Source: Cloeon dipterum (lineage: Eukaryota > Arthropoda > Insecta > Ephemeroptera > Baetidae). From it: 64,000 nt of DNA. A program made the position numbers and the translations under genes. Shown piece after piece: positions 45,286-59,200 of this stretch. Below the pieces are notes generated by a model. It was given only the letters and a program-made list of their open reading frames with translations, was not told the origin of the DNA and searched no databases. Where the stretch lies: positions 3,472,001-3,536,000 of the forward strand of contig NC_088786.1 in NCBI RefSeq assembly GCF_949628265.1. The letters are read 5' to 3'. Position 1 is the stretch's first letter; each line of letters begins with the position of its first letter.

Positions 45286-48200
45286 AAAGGCAGTTTATTC
45301 TGGCTGGAGGTAATTTACGAAACTAATTGAATGTTTCAACCATTTTCTCGCAAATTTAGCTTACTCATCCCCCTTTCTCACCCCTTAATGGCAAGTGCTT
45401 TTACCGCAACCCAAGATAATTCACGTCTCGCTGAGCATAATAAATAAATTAGTTTACTTAATTCTTAATGTTTAATAATGACATCATTAGAGAAACAGAA
45501 ATAAAATCCAATCATGCTTGTTTCCCAAACCTAGCTGATTGTTACTAGAGCTAATTTGCGACTTTAGCGGAGTGAGCCTGCAATTATCGAGAAGCGCGCA
45601 TCCAGCTTGTCGCTGAAGACGTGCCGGTTGCCTACGTCTGCTCCCTCGCGTGCCTTCATTCTCTCGTCTTCCGAGAAAGCCAGCCTCGGCCGGTTTAACA
45701 AAGGAAGTCGCGCGCAGCGATAAATAACAGGAACTGCATGGATCGCGAACGGAGTGGAAAGAATGAGCACAACACGCTCGATTAGTTGCCGATTTTATTA
45801 TCAGGGGATGCGTGCTAGCTAGTTGCGAGAACTCGCCGAGAACGATGATGCAAGAGCCGCGCAGATGAGCCTCGCTTTGTGCTTTTAGATGAAGTCGATG
45901 GACTTGGAAGTTACTCGATTTTTGGTTCTCATTGTAGAATTTTATTTTGTTGTCAGTGTTTATCATACCAAACAGTCAAATGAACAGCAGTCGAGCCAAG
46001 GGAATGTTTGCGAAGTGAGGCTGACTGCCGGAGGCCGCTTTCGGCTTTCCTTTGCTAGCTTTTTCTATAGCCTCTCGTACCTTTGGTGTTTTGAATATGT
46101 TTGTTCTCTTCTTATTTTTAAACAAATTTCCTCTCCCCAATCTCCCGGTAAAGCTCGCATTTTCCAGCAAATTTTTGTGTTAAATATTTGGAATTATCTC
46201 AAATAGAATTAAGCGTAAATATTACTATAAGTTATTACACTTCTGCACGCGATTTTCTAGATTACTTTTGTGTAAGAAATTTTAAACATCTTACTTAAAA
46301 TTTTTTTTATTATTTAATTATTTATGTTTTTAATAATTTTAATTACGGATTACTAGGAGAGATTAACTAACTAATTAATTAACTTGCAAGAAATATTTTA
46401 CTCAAGACCCAATCTTAAAAAAGCAGGTCCGATTGCAAGGTTTGCAAACAACGCGGATGGTTTTCTAGCTGGAGGAGGGGCGCTCGCGAATAATAGAAAA
46501 ATTGCTCGTTTTCTTTTGCAGCAAACACTTTATTGGCGATTAAATACATAAAGAGCCGTCACGCGGACAAAAGGCAACGCTTAAAATGAAGAAAGAGAGA
46601 GGCGCCTTTGTGCTGAAAAAAAACAACAATAATAAAAGCCTGCTATTCGCCGCACACGCCGCCGCCATTACTCATATCTGGCTGTCGTTGGCAAGCAGGC
46701 AGGCTGTGTGGACTTTGTCAACACTATATTCATTCTTGCGGAATCGATCACTCAATTTCGGCCTCGCAGAATTACACAAACGCGAGCAAAAATAGCCGGC
46801 AGCCAGAGAAAGCTGACTTTTGCGGTCGCGAGATTGATGAAAAGCTGCCGTTCGGATTTCGCTTTCGATTGTGCCCGGCAAAAATCGTTTGCGAATTCGG
46901 CGAGTTATTTTTTACCGTTTCCAAAGGCCGTTTTTTGCTCACGTTCCAGCCCAAAGGAGAGGCTTCCAACAATCCAGGAAGAGCGATTTTTTACGAAAAA
47001 ATACAGCAATGCGTCTTCTTAAAGGAACGAAAACTTGCAAAAGCATCAAAGCTTGCTTAGTTTTGATGTAAACCGTTTAAATCATTTTTCAACAGATTTA
47101 TTTTGGACTTAGATATGAAAATCAAAGATTTACAAAAAATTTAAAGACCCAAAGAGATCTTACACAGTTCGAAAAAATTTTTAAAATAAAAATACCTTTT
47201 AAACATTTTTGTAGGAACGAAAATAGTAATGTTTTCTGGAAAAACAAGTTTTTTATTCACTATAGCAGTCTCTCATATGATTGTTATTTTGTATTCACCG
47301 TATTCACAAATCGCAGTCCTATGAAAATCTTTCGCTTTATTAGAAAACAAACGAGGCAGTCATAATTTACTGACGATCGATCAAAGCGGACCGATTACGA
47401 GCAATAAAAGTGTAGTCTAACGAAGTCAGCCACTCAATCATTTAGCCTTGTGACAGGATGCTCTTATTACTGTTGACGAGATTTTATGTGCGGCCACACA
47501 AGGCAATAACAAAAGCAACTCGCAGCCAGCTAATGCTGCTCTCGCCAGTTTTATTTTACTGCCTAATGACCGCAGCAACTGACAAAAAGGGCAATCGGCA
47601 GCGAGTCATGACGCTCTTTACTGCCTATTTAATTCTGAGTGACGCTTTGGACGGGGTGCTCGCGCCTCTTTGCGCGCAAAATCGTGACTGACATGCCGAG
47701 CCAGAGAGCTGACACGCTCCGAAGCTGCTTCTGCTGCTGCGTAGCTTCAAAAACTGCAGAACAGACATCACACTCTGCCGCTTTTTGCTCTATTTCGCAA
47801 ACTCTGGCTGCAAGCGTGGAAAGTAACACTTTTTCTAGCGTGACGGATACACACTCTCTGCAGTATTTCACCAAGGAGAGGAAATGTCAAAGCCCAAAAC
47901 GTTAAAACCAAAATTTTTTTGCTAACTTTTTTCAGATGTTTTTATATTTGTTTTTATTTTTCCAGCATTCCATTTAATTTAATATTATGGGGACATATTA
48001 TCTCTGAGAAAACCTCCTGGGCTCATCAAATTGGCCTTAAAGCCGTCTAAAAAAGGTTTTCTTTTCAGTCGGAAAATTCATATTTTAAATCCAGCATCCA
48101 ACCCCTATCGACAAAAATAAAAATTGTGTGCTCTCAAGGTGTCAAGAGGTTGACACTTTTTTAGAATTTTCCACCACTCGTGTGTCAGTTCGTAAGCCCG

Positions 48201-48584
48201 TTACTCAGCGTAATTCAGGGGAAGCGAGAGAGCGCGTGGAGAGCACTCTCGTTTTCAACTTTACGACCGTTTAACTGACTCGCAAACAATAAAGAAAAAC
48301 GCTGCATGCGAGATGGAGTGATAAGCGTGCAACTTCATTTTATAACTCTCAGTGATATTGTCCTTGGGAAATCATCAACTCGGGCTCGTATGCAGATGAG
48401 AGCGGCGCCGCGTCCCTGTTTTGTTTTCTCTAAAAGCGTGAGAATAGAAGAAAATGCGACTAGGGACTGTTAAAAAGGTGGTAGAGATAGATTATTTTTC
48501 TATGTCTGCTATGTTGTTCAAGCCATCAAATAAGAATATGAGCATGTGATGATTTAATCTGAAAATTTTAGAAAAAAATCAAAT
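45286..48584. other. Gene-free stretch
   Basis: No gene is supported. Frames of 159 codons (45487-45966, minus) and about 105 codons (45.9-47.0 kb) overlap others on the opposite strand and match no family I know. Confidence 0.5.
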
Positions 48585-48860
48585 TTATCGATTCTCCCAC
48601 GCTTTGTCACAAGTGCCACACCTTTTTTTTGCGAACCACCCCCAAATTCAAAATCCCCGCGAGTTGCGCCCTCTTCTAGTGGTCGCTGTTCACAGAGAAT
48701 CCGGTGAAACGTGTAATTCCGATTTCAAAAATTAAAATGTTATCATTCTCCAACGGTCAACTCGTAGAAATCGTTTATTTTAAAGCAGTGAAAAAGCGAT
48801 GATCTTACTCTTTAAAAGGCACTACTTGCCAAAATATATGAAAAATTAAATGTTAGAATA
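48585..48860 (+). repeat. Dispersed repeat family B, copy 3
   Basis: CACGCTTTGTCACAAGTGCC, ACCCCCAAATTCAAAATCCC, GCGAGTTGCGCCCTCTTC, TAGTGGTCGCTGTTCACAGA, GAATCCGGTGAAACGTG, TCTCCAACGGTCAACTCG and a GGCACTACTTGCCAAAATA end follow the family order. It has the clearest version of the central GCGCCCTCT...AGTGG core. Confidence 0.75.
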
Positions 48861-51000
48861 TTTAATAACTCTTCTAAATGGAATTGATAAAAAAAATACC
48901 AATTCAAATAATCGACTATTTAAAAAATATTAATATAAGAAAAGTTGTGTTGTCCAGGCTTTTTGAATAAATTTGCATTAATCTGTGGTCTGCTGTGAGT
49001 GGTTTTCTGGGCAAAGGAGAAAAAGAAGCAATGGCTGTCTTGATTTTTCATCAAGTTAAGCGTCCGCGGTCCGCATTCCAGAGGGAGCAGAACTGCATAA
49101 TGCGCATTTATTTATGTGTGTCATCAGAAAACAAGAAATTCTTTTTGCGAGTTTTGGGCTTATTGGGTCTCTGCGCCCGGCACGGAAGATTTACATAATA
49201 AAATAAAGCTGCCTCTCTGCGGCTCGCTCTGTGCATTTCATCAGGGGCCCCGCGCACTCACTCCGCCGACTGCTCTTTTTTGCAAATCAAACGAGCGGGT
49301 CGCCGCAGCCCGCCGCTCCGCTCCGCACCCCGACCTTCCCCCGTTTTTTACCCGTTTCTTGAGAACAATTTACGAGGCCGTGGCAGCCGCAACCGCGCAA
49401 GATTTAAAGCTGAAACGCACAACATAGCTCGTTATCCCCGCCTAGAATCAAGGCCGAGCCAATCTGACCCTTTGACCAGGGTCGGCAACCCCCGGGAACC
49501 CTCCATTTAGCGGTGGAGAGTGGAGACAAGCATACTCTCGCTGTCTCACCTGTCTGCCTCCCGGGGGAAATGATGGGTGAGCTGAAGACCTTTTTAATTT
49601 GTTACGCCCAACCGCGATACCAGATAGTTCAATCATTTCGCGCAATTTCTGTGCAAAACATCCATACCTTACAAGGAGAACACATATTGATCTACAAAAT
49701 ATATTTTTTTTTTCTTAATTACATTTAAACACAGAGTTTGAAATAAGATAAAAATATGCCAATAGAAAACTAACCGATATTTGCCGTTTTTGAGCTATCG
49801 ACGTTCAAATCTCGATTTTTGAAAATTTTCTACGGCTGCAAAAGCTGCAAAATCGTTAAATCTGACAAAAAAGTTTATTAAAACTACTAGTTCATTGATG
49901 AATTTCATAAGGGGTACAAGTTTGACTGTATATAGTTCAGCTCGAAAATTTTCAATCAAGAAATTCAGATGATTTTATAAATTTTACCAAAACTAGTTTT
50001 TTGTTAGAACTAATTTCTTTTGGCTTTGAAATTACTGCTATTAAATTGGAAAAATGAATCGTACCACTTTCTTTCTGGCTCTCTGTTTAATTGTAAGGGA
50101 AGAAACTTACTGTTCTGTTTTTGCTTGGATTATGAATAAATTAAAAATGGTCCATTGCCTGTCGGATGCGATATGAATATTTCATCACGACGAACACCTG
50201 ATTAATTCTGTCTGACTAATTGTTGTTGCCGCGTTCGGAACTTGAGCCGCGCGGAAAAGTTTGTCTGCGCGAGAAGAAGCAACTTCGGCCAATAGAATTG
50301 CAGATGCGACTGCTGCATGTTTTCCGCCGAGCGCGCGCCTATTCGGAAATATTTGCACGAATTTGCATGCTAATTGGACAGGGATTTTAATTTATTCGGG
50401 CCCGCCCAAAACTTGCCTCTAATTATTACGCCTTTGTGCATTTGTGTTTTAATGACTTGCAAATTACGCGGCCGGCACAAGAAGACGGAGAACGCAGCAC
50501 ACACGCCACTCGTGAAAAGTCTCTACCGGCGGGCGGTTTTCAAATGAGCCGGAATTATTATTTCCAACTCTGCGCGGCCCTTTGGTACCGTTTCGTTCGT
50601 TCGTTCGTTCAACAACCCCTATCCACGCAGAAATAATTATTTGCACGTTTCTGAAATGAGGGGACGCGAAAATTGTGTCGCAAAGATTTAATCGGGTAAA
50701 TCAAATTCCATTTTTTTAAAAGATTAAGTTAATTTTTTTAATTATTGGTGCGTCTTTTTACTGTTCGATTTTGAGGAGATTAATCGGCAAATAATCGTTT
50801 TTTCGGAACGTTCAAAATTTTATTTATTTTGCCAAGCACCATTAGTGAAATAGCCGTTTCTTTCTTTTTCCCATTTAAAACGTTAGTTAACAATCGCTTT
50901 CAACGAGATTGAAAAGAACTTAATATTTTGAAATTTTTATCAAAAACGGATTTCCTGCGAATACTGGAAGAGAACGTAAATCGTGGGAATTTTGAAATAT
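48861..51000. other. Gene-free stretch with a family E copy
   Basis: A (CGTT)4 run lies near 50588-50609. CpG-rich DNA at 49.2-49.6 kb produces short, unrecognised frames. The family E repeat is listed separately. Confidence 0.45.
49727..49985 (+). repeat. Dispersed repeat family E, longest copy
   Basis: Its left end matches 18853-18960 (ACAGAGTTTGAAATAAGATA) and its right part (ATAAGGGGTACAAGTTTGAC then ATAGTTCAGCTCG) matches about 25063-25101. Neither partial copy contains the other's segment, which suggests fragments of one family. Limits are approximate. Confidence 0.45.
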
Positions 51001-51068
51001 GTAAGTTTTCCCCATAAAATTTAAAAAGGAGGCGTGGCACATGTCGCAGAGCGCAGGAAAACGCAAAA
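51001..51068 (-). repeat. Dispersed repeat family B, 5'-end fragment
   Basis: On the minus strand it reads CGACATGTGCCACGCCTCCT and TTTTAAATTTTATGGGG, matching the start of the copies at 22.85 and 62.5 kb. The rest of the element is absent. Confidence 0.55.
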
Positions 51069-52439
51069 TTTGATGTTTTTAATGATTTTTAACTATAGAT
51101 AAAATGGCATCAATTTTCCAAATTCAGGGAGGAAATTTCACTTTTTCATTTCGGGAGTGATAAAGGTGACCCTTACAATGTAGAAGCATTGCCCAGCATG
51201 GTGCTGCAACCAGGGAGCTCTTGAGGGTGGCACAGGCGCGCGCGATTGTGTTTGTGTCGTCACAAAAGTTGTTTTGAGCATCTTTATAATTTCCGTCGCA
51301 AATGACTCGACGGAATAATTATTTGCGACAATTTCCACTGCCACACAACACGCACAAAGGGGAATAAGAATTGAGGAAAAGGCAGGAAGGGTGCTCACTT
51401 TTTTGTCTTTTTTCGAGACTATATTTAGACATTTTATTCCGCCCTCATTCAAAGGAATTCTATTCTAGGAATTCATTTCAAAACATATATCGACATGGAT
51501 GAGAATATTAACTCAACAGGTTTAAAAAACCCTGAAATTTGTATTTATTTCTGGAAAAGACAAATAATGTTGGGTGAATGTTCGAGTTGAGTGTATTCTT
51601 ATTTCTTTTCTTTTTGGACTGAGAAAAGACCGAGCGCTCGCTTCTGGCACAGCAAATCCCTTAGCTCCGACCTTTTTCTGTTTCATCACTTTCCGCAACT
51701 CAGAGGGGAGTTTTCGCGGCATGCGGGTTAATCTTTTTAAATTGTGCGTCTGATGGATGGACGTGAGGGAGAAATTAGCCTTCTGGGAGCAGCAACAGCA
51801 GAAAAAATCGTCGCCTGCTGCACTTTTTCCAGCTTGAACCGTTGTTTTACCTACAAGAAATTTTACGACGAATCTGAAGATGGAGATATCAGCACAAGCT
51901 GACGGAACTTATTAATAAAGTAATAAACTCTCTTCCCCAATTTCGGGAACGATCAATATGATATCGCAGACATAAATTATAAACGCGGTGTTTAAAAATG
52001 ATGCTCGTCTGTCGTCTCGAGCTCAAGGAAAAATCCCGGATGTCGCTAGTGCGCGTATCATACAAGATATAAATTCCAACCGGATGGGCTTGCCTTCCCG
52101 CTGGTGAGAAAACGAATTCCAAAGCGCAGATTGCGCCGATTCGAATGAGAAACCTCATTTATTATTCAGCAGACTAGCTGATTCAATACGAGAGCTGTTG
52201 GCAAACAAATTATTAATGAAACAGTCTGACGGCTCTCTTCTCTCAGCACAAGCTTTCCCAGAGATAGATACACATTTATTATTTTTCAGAAATTGAAAGT
52301 TGTGAAGAGGAGACTCAATGTATTTATACAATCTCGATTTAAGGTTAAAATTACATGTTTCTATAGAGGCAATATTAATATTTTTTTCAGCCCATCAAAT
52401 AATCGAGAATCATGGGGTTTTAATCATTTTGACGTATTT
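51069..52439. other. Gene-free stretch
   Basis: No gene, repeat or RNA is recognised here. The 104-codon minus-strand frame at 51138-51452 matches nothing I know. Confidence 0.45.
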
Positions 52440-52800
52440 CAAACCTCGATCCTTTTTAAATTTACCGGGTAAACACGCCCCCAGTACAAAATTTCAGCAA
52501 GTTACGCCTTGTTCCAGCTCTTTACAGAGAAACCGTCAGGCGTATTTTTTATACAAATTATTGAACAATTTTCAGAAAATTCAGTCATTTTTCCAACGAT
52601 CAACGCTTATAAATCGATATTTTGATGTTTTGAGTAGCAATTAAAGAAAGGGAAGCGACTGTTTCACTCAAGACACTTGGCAAAATAAATAAAATTAATG
52701 CTTTTAGGCACCAATTGCTTCCACTAAGTTTCCTAAACATAAATTTTAAACCGACTTATTTGAGCAAAAATCGATTCTTTTTACACACACCATGCAATCA
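52440..52800 (+). repeat. Dispersed repeat family B, copy 4
   Basis: CCTTTTTAAATTTACCGGG, ACACGCCCCCAGTACAAAAT, GCAAGTTACGCCTTGTTCCA, CTTTACAGAGAAACCGTC, TTTTTCCAACGATCAACGCT and ACACTTGGCAAAATAAATAA follow the family order. A tail with ATCGATTCTTTTTACACAC resembles the tail at 61.8 kb. Confidence 0.68.
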
Positions 52801-52893
52801 GTAATTATTATTAAGCAGTTAAAAACATTTTCCTTGTACGTCAGAGGAGTCGATAAAACTTTTATAATTAGTGCGTGAGTGAGAGAGTGAGAG

Positions 52894-52896
<3 letters not shown>

Positions 52897-52979
<83 letters not shown>

Positions 52980-53180
52980 GCATGAGTTTGCGCTAAATTG
53001 AGTGAGTCGAACAGAAAGGCAAGCAGTAGAGGCTCTCTCTCTCTCTCTCTCTCTCCGCTTATTAAGGCGCGAAACACGTTGTTGCCTAATAACTGCGATA
53101 TTAGAGGGAACTCGGCGAGTGACAAGATTTAAATTGCAGCAATTAATCAGTCTCTCGAGCTCGAGAGAGAATCGCGGGGG

Positions 53181-53224
<44 letters not shown>
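52897..53224. repeat. GA and CT microsatellites in inverted arrangement
   Basis: A pure (GA)40 run is at 52897-52976. CT runs follow at 53033-53054 (11 units) and 53183-53224 (21 units). The perfect palindrome TCTCTCGAGCTCGAGAGA lies between, at 53151-53168. The GA and CT tracts are complementary, so the strand can fold back on itself. Frames here only translate the repeats. Confidence 0.9.
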
Positions 53225-53227
<3 letters not shown>

Positions 53228-56200
53228 CTGTCTCTTCTCCGGCCTCTCTTCTTTCCCAGCCAAATGAGATCACCTGCTGGAAAAGGTCAAGAGGAGGTTC
53301 CATCTGGCACACGATCTCTGTTCCATGGCGCGAACACGTGTATGACTTTGTCAGCAGTTCAATTTCTTGCTGCCAATGCGTGCCAACAACAAAGCGCGTG
53401 GCAATCCCATTAATGAGCTCGGCAAAAAGTGTTTGTGTTTGCAAATTGAGAACAAGTAGTGTGCATTACCCTGAGTAAGCTAGAGAGCTTGCACAAACAG
53501 AGAGATGGAAAATTATCTTGAAGCGTAGCCGTCGCATCTTTGCTCTAGATATTTGATTCAAAATTAACTTTATTCTAAATTGAGGACTGAAATTGCGGAA
53601 AAGGTCTTTCTTCCACTGCATATTTATAAGTCACAAATTTTACAGATCGTTTTTAATAGGCATTGATTTTTTAAATAAATGTTGATTCACTTGAAAACCC
53701 AGCACCTTTTTAGTCTGAATATTCATGCGTTTATTTTTTTTGCTACCCTTCGATTGTTACTAGACTCGTCAAAATAAATTCGGATGCTTGTTGTGTGGAA
53801 TAGGCTTGACCCCAGGAGCATAGCTCAATAACATCACATTGAAACTAATTTAGTTCTCTTGGAATGGGGAGTGAAATTTTAATTTTAATACACTATTCAT
53901 GGAATTCCCTTTGTAGTCACCAAAGTGCCTTTTCTCTAGCAAAAACATATCCTTGAAAATTAAATGCAAAATTGGTTTTGTGACGAGTAAAAAGTTTTCC
54001 AATTACAGGGGCGAAATTGAGTCAATTTGCATCAATGTGTGTCTAATTGAATTGCAGCCTTCACTTTCGGCACGCAATCCAATTTAGTGAAATAACGAAA
54101 GCGGCAATTTGATTCGAAAGCATTTGCATAAATTAAATTGCAAGCTCCGCGGGGGCAGCCGCGGGTGAATGGCGGGAAAAAGGTCGGTTCCCCGCGGAGG
54201 AGCAAAGTTTGCAACACACTTTGGCACAAATTAAAAAGGAGTGAATGGGCGGCAAATGAGGCACCACGCTCGAAATTAAATACTTTGGATTCAAAGTTTG
54301 CACACCCTTGCAGCGCGCGCGTGAATGGCGAGTGTGATTTTTCAAGACGTCACATTGAATATTCATTTAGCAGAAAGAGCTGAAAATTCTTCATCTCTTT
54401 CAAAAACACACACTGCGCATTCACTTGCCGCTCTTTTTACGGCTGCATGCCCACTCCAATTTATTTCGGCCTGATGAGATTTAGCTGCGCTTTTTATAGC
54501 CTAAACCAACCCTCTCGTATCTAGCCAGTGTGTGTCCTTCTCCATTATATATCCAGCGCAAAAACCATTAAACGAGCTGTGCAATAACGGAATAATCGCA
54601 ATCGTCTTTATGGCTTTTCATTCCGTGCTCGCCTCGCCTCCAAACTTTCCTTCGTGGTATTTCCGAATTCTGTCTCAAAGATCAATACGCCTAAATCGGA
54701 ATATTTCGCTCAATATTAGCGGGGAAATATAAATGGAAGATTAAATTAGTATTCTTGATTTTAATTTAGCATTTTAAACAAAATTACTCGACTGTTTTGT
54801 AAGAATTTTCAGTTGTTGGATTCAGGCCAACTTTGGTTCAATTTACAAAAAATCTGGAATTTTTCCGAAAAGCAAACATTTTTTCAAGCCAAGCGCGCTT
54901 GAGCATTAGATTTGTTTCAGTCTGCGTAGATTTGACTTTGTTTAGGTTGATTTTAGATGCAGCCAATCAGAGGCGTCGGCCACTTTGTCCCTCCAGCGGC
55001 TAAAGCGGATAATGTGCGCTCTCCTTACCTCTGTCACTACGAGTGGAGGGAGGGATAAGACAGCGTTTTCTTTCGCTAACGTTACTCTCCCTCCACTGCT
55101 AATTGTGAGGAACCCTTAACTTTCCGTGACAAACAACTGGCCGCAGAACTCATGGTTCCCTATGCGTCGCCATGTCTGACTGAGCGAAAGTTTCTTGTGG
55201 CGCGCTTGCATTAAATTTAGTTCCAGATTGCACAATCTCATAAACTGCTTTTAATTCTTGGCAGCTGTTATCACTTTGGCCATGCAATTATGAAATTTTA
55301 TGGTTTTCCACACTTAAGGGCAATCCAGCCCCGAAGAAGACTCGCATAATTAAAGACGAAATCTAGAATTCGAGTCGCGCAAGTTTGGCGGCAAAGTTTG
55401 GCAGTGCAGAGACGAGGGTCCAGTAGTTAGGCAAATCTGCAGCGCGGCATCTCTCATCATGCACGCGGCCCAGTTGTAAACTGGATTTATTGTCGCAGTT
55501 AAAATTTGATGTCGCCAAGTGACTGCGAACAAATGGCGGTGGAATCGTCTGTAAAAGGCGTGCCGACGCTTTCATGGCCCAACTTGGGACACTCAATTAT
55601 CATAACGCACATAAAAATGTGCTGCTCCGACTTTAAAATGCAGCAATAGTTTCGCCATTTCTCGTGAATAAACTCCGACACAAACTCGATGCGTTGGCGC
55701 ACACACTCTCTTTGTTTGAATACACAATTTTAGCATTTTGAGGAAGAAGAAGAAAGAATATGCCGTCTGTTTTTTTACGACTGTCCAAAATTAGATTTCA
55801 GCCGCACTAGTCGATTTGAAAGGAGAGTAGTATATGAAGCATTCGGTACATAATATGTTCACGTACTGTGCAAAACACTAGAATCTGTGAAACTTAAAAT
55901 CGTACAAAATCATGCATTAAATTAATGTTTGACATTAGCAATCGATTTCTGAGGGTCAAATTAGGTTATCCAGCTGAATCTCAGTTGGCGGTTTTCTCTG
56001 AACTCATATAGCAAAAATAGCTGGTGACTAATCAGATGAAAAGAATTCCCAAAAATCTAAAGGATCAAAAACGTTAAGAAAATTCATTCATCTAAATAAA
56101 TTATGCTTTCCATTTTTCGACATCAATACTCTTCATAAAATTGCAACATAAACACTTTCTCTGCGTCACTCTGCCAACTGGAATTTTCCCAAGTGCACGC

Positions 56201-59200
56201 TTGGTATAATACTTGATTGTGAGCAGACCAATCTTGGACTCTGCTCTTTTTATGGGGAACTGTAAGAGGTGGTGCATACAAATGCACGTACAGTGTCAAG
56301 TGCAATTTCAAGACGAACGCGCTCGCAATGTTTCTTGTTGTAAAAAAAGTACAAAAATAAATATCACAGCGCACAAAGGAGGCGAGGACGCGTGAGCGAG
56401 ATTGTGCCGCAAGGAACAGAGTCGCTGGATCACTTTTTATTTTGCTCGCTAAAAATTCATATGCAAAACAGTCTCGACATAGTGTTCTGCTGGAGCTGAC
56501 GAGTATAAAGCGAAATTGCACATTTTTCCTAGACAGCCACAACCAGCGCTTGGAGCGAAAAACATTGAAATTGCAATTTTTGCATTGCGACTAGACGAAT
56601 ATCAAAATGTTAAAAATTTTACAAAGCTTGTTGAAATTTTCCAACCCAAAAAATTTCATTACTAAGAAATACTCAAAGTTTGAAAATGCGCTTTTTCATC
56701 GGTATATTGTTTTCTGCATTAATGTGAAAAAGTTGAAGGGTTGAAAGCTATCAGTGGCGCTTCTGAATAAAAATATGGGATTGAAACTTGTGGGATATGC
56801 ACGCGGCTTTCAGGCCATCAGCACGCACTCTGCCTGATGGGCGACGACGTGAAGCACTACTACTGATAGTGAGCGCGCTAGAATCGATGTACATACATAT
56901 GTAATGTGGCGAGACTCACATTCCATGCTTTACCTGCAACCTGATTTGACCGATTGCAAAGGAGATGCACTCTCTTTTTCTCTCTCACTCGCAAAACGCA
57001 CGCTCAACAGTTCTCATATTTTTCGACTTTTGCAAAAACTCTGAATAAACGCAGCTCGAGCACTTATTCCACGAATGTAGTACACTCGAGTGCTGGATAT
57101 AACCAGGTCAACAATTATTCAATTGACTCCTGAATAAAGCTGCCAGGGAAGCAAACGCAACTCGCGATCGAGAATATAATAACATTGAATCATTTTTTTG
57201 CAGCTTAGAAGCACATTTTCCTATTATCATGATTGGATTAATCGAATTGGAAGCCAGTAGTGCACGCAATACGGACGCAGTCGTGACGCATCTGTAGCGC
57301 TAGCCAACGAGCCGCGATAAATTGATCTATGTGTGCGCCTCTTGGGTGCAGCAGCAGTGTGCTCTCGGGCGTTGTTGTTTGCTCTATTTATTTGAAGCCA
57401 CGCAGAGTATGTATAGCGCTCGATCCGCAATCCAAAAGAATGGCAGCCGCGGCTAAAGTGGCCACAGCTTTCACCAGAACTCGCTCGCTCATACTTGGAT
57501 TACGGATTACGCTTCAGCGGAGCAGTTTGCTTTTAAAGATTACATCTCAGAGATATTGATAAACATTTGATGACCTAGATGTGTTTCAATCAGTTCTTTG
57601 CATTCAGAATCTTGGCAATCTCAGGAAGCTGATGAAATTGGATTTTTTAAAAAAAAATATAGAATAATGTTGAATTCCCGGAAAACCGAATTTTCCAGCA
57701 AGATATGCGCCAGCTAAAATATGAAGTAGCTTGATTTTATGAAGACAATCCTAGAGTAAATTAAAACTCTTCCACAAGCTGTTACATTTATGCACTTTTC
57801 TGTTGGAAAATCCCGAACTTTAATTATGAAATTGTATGAATAAGAGGCACGTCATTTGATTCGTCTCGCGTAGCAGATTTAAAAAAAAATCAAAATTTGG
57901 CCAACTGTTCCTTTGGCTTATTGTTTTCTTTTATCAAAATGTATCGAATAGTAGCGAAAAATAAAGATGTAGACTTCCCTTCTAAGCTTTCAAAAATTGA
58001 AAAATGATCTATCAATTTGTTTAAATTAGCCGGAGTTTAGAAATTAAAAACCATCACGATTGATCCAAAATTGTATTTTTTATAAATTTCAATATCTAAT
58101 ATTTTCATTGGGTTTGGCAGAGCTTCGGAGTTCTTCTCGCGAGTGCGCACATAACTTAATTCGCTACAACCGAGAGCAGAGAAAAGCTTCCTTGTGCAGC
58201 GCAGAGTGCATTACAGCATTAAGAATCAGTGGCAATCACAGCAGCAACTTCCCATGGCTGCATTCGCTGCTCTAGAGAACGATTTGAGATCACATTTTGC
58301 CGGCACTGCAGCTACTTATCTTTATTGGTTAAACGAACGGGATTCTCTTCTTCTTCTTCTTCTCTTCATCTCAATTGCATCGCGCTCTAATGAATACACT
58401 TCTCCAATCCACTCCACATTTCACCTTCACGGAAGCAACAAATTCAAGCCACACGATGATATATGAAATTTGAGATAAAAACCAAAAAGCTGGTCGTTGT
58501 AGTCCTTTTCCCTGGCTGAATTTAATTAAACTCGGACGCCGGCCACCAAGCTTAATTGTTAGCGAGGGCAGCGATTCGTCAAACGAGCAAAATAAACCCA
58601 CGCATTTCGTGCAAACTAATTTTGGCCTCGGGTGCAATTCTCGCAGGCGAAAATTTTGAATTAATTATGTCACTGCCTGGGGACGTGCTCAAACAAAGTT
58701 TTGGACTAGAGCATATGCGATGGCCGCAATGCATGTTCTGTCTTCATCCTTCCGCATTCAGTTCAATTAGATTTAATCCAGACTGGTTATGCTTTTTTGC
58801 ATTCAAATTTCCACCAGCTCCAAGCTATGTATGAAAAATGCACCGCTTTTAAGTGCTGCCTTCAAGTTGCTCTGGAATCAATTCAGGGAATAAAAAAATG
58901 CCTATTATGTGATTTTCAATTGAACAACTGGTTTCATTGACCTAATAAAATCCGAATGATGCTGAAAAAGCGGTCTCAACCAAATGGTTGCTCTAATTAG
59001 TGCATGTTTACGAATGCGGTGCGCTCAAGAGGTTTTAGCAAGATTATTTATACCCTTTAGTTGGTTGAGGCACAAGTATTGCGCGGCAGAAATTCCCTAC
59101 TCAACCTGGCCTTGTTTTCCAGCTCCAATTCACGCTCTGGAGAGTTTTAGCCTCTTTTTTTCATTTAAATTTTTAATAATTGATGCTTTTAAACAGGCCT

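Noticed and set aside
53002..53478. A 158-codon frame near 53.2 kb
   Set aside because: Much of it is a Ser-Leu translation of the CT microsatellites.
57329..57559. Frame with a Met-Ala-rich, Arg-containing start that resembles a mitochondrial presequence
   Set aside because: It is only 76 codons with a chance-like composition, no continuation exon was found and it has no known homologue.
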